Origin: Diphasiastrum complanatum
Taxonomy: Eukaryota; Streptophyta; Lycopodiopsida; Lycopodiales; Lycopodiaceae
NCBI GenBank assembly: GCA_029204225.1
Contig: CM055102.1
Location: forward strand, 8,939,456-9,003,455
DNA: 64,000 nt
Reading direction: 5' to 3'
The stretch's first letter is position 1; every line of letters starts with the position of its first letter. Positions 61,851 through 64,000 of this stretch are shown here, piece by piece. Under the pieces are notes generated by a model. That model had not been told where the DNA came from, made no database searches, and saw nothing but the letters and a program-made list of their open reading frames with translations. The position numbers were made by a program, and so were the translations under genes.

Positions 61851-62325
61851 GTCTTTTGAATAGCTAAACTTTGAACAACAATCCATTACGAATAACTTGA
61901 ACAAACTCTCCTTCCCTAATGCTTTCATCAATGCAAGCCAACTCATCATTCAAAATTTGCCTTCTTAGAAACAACACTCTAGAAGTAGACTTGGATTCAT
62001 AAAGCTTCTTCAATGAATCTCAAGCCTCACTTGATGAAGTACACTTATCAACTTCCTCAAGAAGCTCATTGGTAACATTCATCTTAATCATGTGTAGAGC
62101 CCTTTTGGCCCTCTTGTCATACCTCAATTGTTCTTGTTGTGTTGCTGGTCTCTCCTCCAAACCTACAACAATGACCAAAACATCATTCATCTCAAGAAGT
62201 GATTCCATCCTCACCTTCCACAATGAATAGCTACTTGAGGCAAGCCTATGATTGGCTTCCAACATGACTCCACTTGGGGTAAGCCTATAATTGGCTTCCA
62301 ACATGACTCCACTTGATGTTGCCAT
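61851..62325 (-). pseudogene. Copia-7 gag
   Basis: ATG at 62325: MATSSGVMLEANYRL then a 13-residue in-frame repeat (SGVMLEANHRL), then YSLWKVRMESLLEMNDVLVI. The repeat is a 39-bp tandem duplication (units at 62242 and 62281). A stop at 62020-62022 follows SSSEA. Further on, the block between RRQI and LNDELACIDES is missing about 20 residues compared with Copia-6. The gene is broken. Confidence 0.88.
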
Positions 62326-62913
62326 GTAGCTTGGACTTGATCTTCTCTTTCAATATGTTCCAATGCACAAAGCACTCCTTTGAACAAGAACAAATTTTCT
62401 CAAAAGAAATCACAAAGATTTGAAATGACTCAAAAATTCTCTTCTAGCACTTATACCAAGCAAATCAACACATAGAGTCATTAAATCTTGATTAACCTAT
62501 GATTTATCCGCAATCTAATGACTCTTGCCACATCCTAAGATTGAAAAATACTCAAATGAAGTCCAGCAGCCTCACTATCTAGAGATCCAATCAAAATTAG
62601 GGTTTTGACAAAATCACAAAAAATTGAATATTCCAAATCTACATGCAAATGCTAAAAATCTGATATGCAATCTATTAGCCACCACTTAGGTTGATCCAAT
62701 GATCCAAAAATTGGCCAAATCTAGTATGTGAATTCAAAAATCAGAATTGATCAAGTTTATAAACCTATATAGAGTTTTGATCTACAAAAGATCCAATCTA
62801 CAAATGCAAGAAACTCAATTTTGGTGTAGAATCCTCTCTAGCATGCTCTAGCCTTGATATCTTCACCAAATCATTGATAGATCTGATTTTTGCCCTCATA
62901 ACCTGAAAAACAA

Positions 62914-62924
62914 TCTCTGATACA
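62914..62924 (-). promoter_or_regulatory. Degenerate primer site of Copia-7
   Basis: Plus-strand TCTCTGATACA, with one substitution and a one-base deletion relative to GCTCTGATACCA. Confidence 0.7.
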
Positions 62925-63534
62925 TGTGAAAAAATTAAGATAATAAATGATCCAAATCCATAAAGGATCTTTGGTTATCAGCATCAGCTACACACAAAAT
63001 GAGATGCAAACTCTAATAGGACTTGATAAAAAATGAATCAAAATATAAAGTACTATTGTTGTCCGTACAAAACCAGCAAGCTATTGTATTTCACACATGT
63101 GGATCCAAAAATAACAAATATAGGTCATTCTACATATAGAATTGCAAGCAATCACAAGTATAGCGCACCAATGGATAGTAGAACCCAAGAGAAGCATGTA
63201 TAAGCATGAAATGAGATAGAGAAGAGAGAACATATGTCTCTCCACGAGTTACATCCTTTTATAGTAGGTCCAAACCCTATTTGGCCACTTAGCTTTCCCT
63301 CCAAAATGTAAACCCTACTATTTTTGGGTCTAGATTCAATGTACCCAATATCTATATTTGAATCTACTCAAACTCAACTTCTAACTTTCCCACACTTTCA
63401 AAAAGTGTTTATTCAAATGAAATTTAGACTAATGGACTTTGAAAAGTCAAACTCTAAGTCTAAAATAAAGTTGGCCTCAATTTGCCAAATATAGAAATGT
63501 AGCAAATGTGACTAGACTAGTTGAATCTTTCACA
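62925..63534 (-). repeat. Copia-7 5' LTR
   Basis: 610 bp, TGTGAAAAAATTAAG to GAATCTTTCACA, clearly alignable with the Copia-6 LTR but with small deletions. Confidence 0.92.
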
Positions 63535-64000
63535 AATAATAGACCATCGAGGGTGCAATGTGGAGCAAACTCAATTCGGGATAATCTAATAAATTCTTGT
63601 GTGGTCTCAATAAACTCTCTAGACATACTATAATATCATGTCATGGTCGACCCAGTCAAGGTGAGTGCATAAAACATCATCTCATGGTGGGGATCAATAA
63701 TTTGATTAATGAGACAAGCGGTCCAGTGATGTGGAACTCAGCATCCTCATATGGGGCTCCTTGATATTCAGGAGTCGCTCATTTGAGCTTGGGTAGTTCT
63801 CCTACGGTGTCAAGGCCCACCAATGGTTCAGTCGGTCTACTTGCCATTTTATAGATTCTACCTTAGAGGCTACTAATGGAGAGATCTGTGGTGCAATATC
63901 TAGGAACACAAATAACTATTTATCAAGTGATCCTCCTTCTCCTCCATCTTTTGGATTGGTTAGTCCATCTTAAGACAAGAGCTCATTCTCTATCCTCTCA
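63535..64000 (-). pseudogene. Possible Ty3 gag N-terminal remnant
   Basis: Minus-strand text such as PTEPLVGLDTVGELPKLK, MMFYALTLTGSTMT and YYSMSREFIETTQEFIRLSR resembles the N-terminal and central gag of a Ty3 element (a W/Y-x-F-x-F pattern), with stops near 63788 and 63706. It runs to the window edge. The call is weak and rests on general pattern. Confidence 0.35.

Larger units (their letters stand above)
61778..63534 (-). mobile_element. Copia-7, truncated relative of Copia-6
   Basis: Minus-strand element with 5' LTR (62925-63534), leader and gag only; protease, integrase, RT and the other LTR are absent. The leader 62326-62910 aligns along its whole length with that of Copia-6 (for example TGATATGCAATCTAT and GAATCCTCTCTAGCATGCTC), and gag is the same lineage. 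It breaks off at an inverted 73-bp segment (61778-61850). Confidence 0.9.

Overview
The window reads as nuclear DNA from a land plant with a large, repeat-rich genome. The evidence is the repertoire: Ty1/copia and Ty3/gypsy LTR retrotransposons primed by initiator Met-tRNA (TGGTATCAGAGC), a chromodomain Ty3 element (chromovirus), Tat/Athila-like Ty3 remnants, and CACTA (En/Spm, TNP2-type) transposase remnants. The sequence is AT-rich and full of stops and frameshifts. I found no host gene I can name, no RNA gene and no CRISPR array. The species cannot be fixed from this sequence; a fern, gymnosperm or other large-genome plant is only a guess.

Layout. 1-5273: a Ty3 gag scrap, a copia integrase scrap, then a decayed Ty3 element (Ty3-A; PBS at 1944, pol remnant 3519-5273). 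5274-12792: a Ty3 chromovirus (Ty3-B) with long LTRs, inserted in the integrase of Ty3-A. 12793-19197: decayed DNA holding a Tat-like integrase, a CACTA TNP2 transposase remnant, a SET-domain-like fragment and a 94-bp CT microsatellite. 19198-23769: Copia-1, with 826-bp LTRs and a 5-bp target duplication, lacking most of integrase and all of RT/RNase H. 24108-37982: Copia-2 on the minus strand; its left LTR is split by about 8.3 kb that holds an orphan LTR with leader (24263 on) and a non-coding large retrotransposon derivative, LARD-1 (26602-31326). 38430-40162: 5' half of Copia-3 on the minus strand, whose LTR was hit by Copia-4 (40163-46024). Copia-4 is the youngest element: LTRs that look identical, perfect target duplication, one single-base break. 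46187-55105: Copia-5 (plus), interrupted by Copia-6 (47497-53529, minus), which has gag, protease, integrase and RNase H but an unrelated open frame in place of RT. 55925-60600: Ty3 gag and pol remnants, a CACTA DUF4216 fragment and a copia RT scrap. 61778-63534: truncated Copia-7, a relative of Copia-6. The end holds a weak Ty3 gag-like remnant.

How the parts work together. Copia-1, -2, -4, -6 and -7 share one gag lineage, the same primer and polypurine style, and LTRs with the ACACGTGT palindrome. Copia-4 is the only near-complete candidate for supplying proteins in trans. Copia-1 and Copia-6 have complete LTRs and target duplications but no RT, so they must have moved with help from another element. 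Both carry long open frames where RT should be, and those frames share a short near-identical stretch. This RT-less, ORF-carrying copia group is the most promising undescribed feature of the window.
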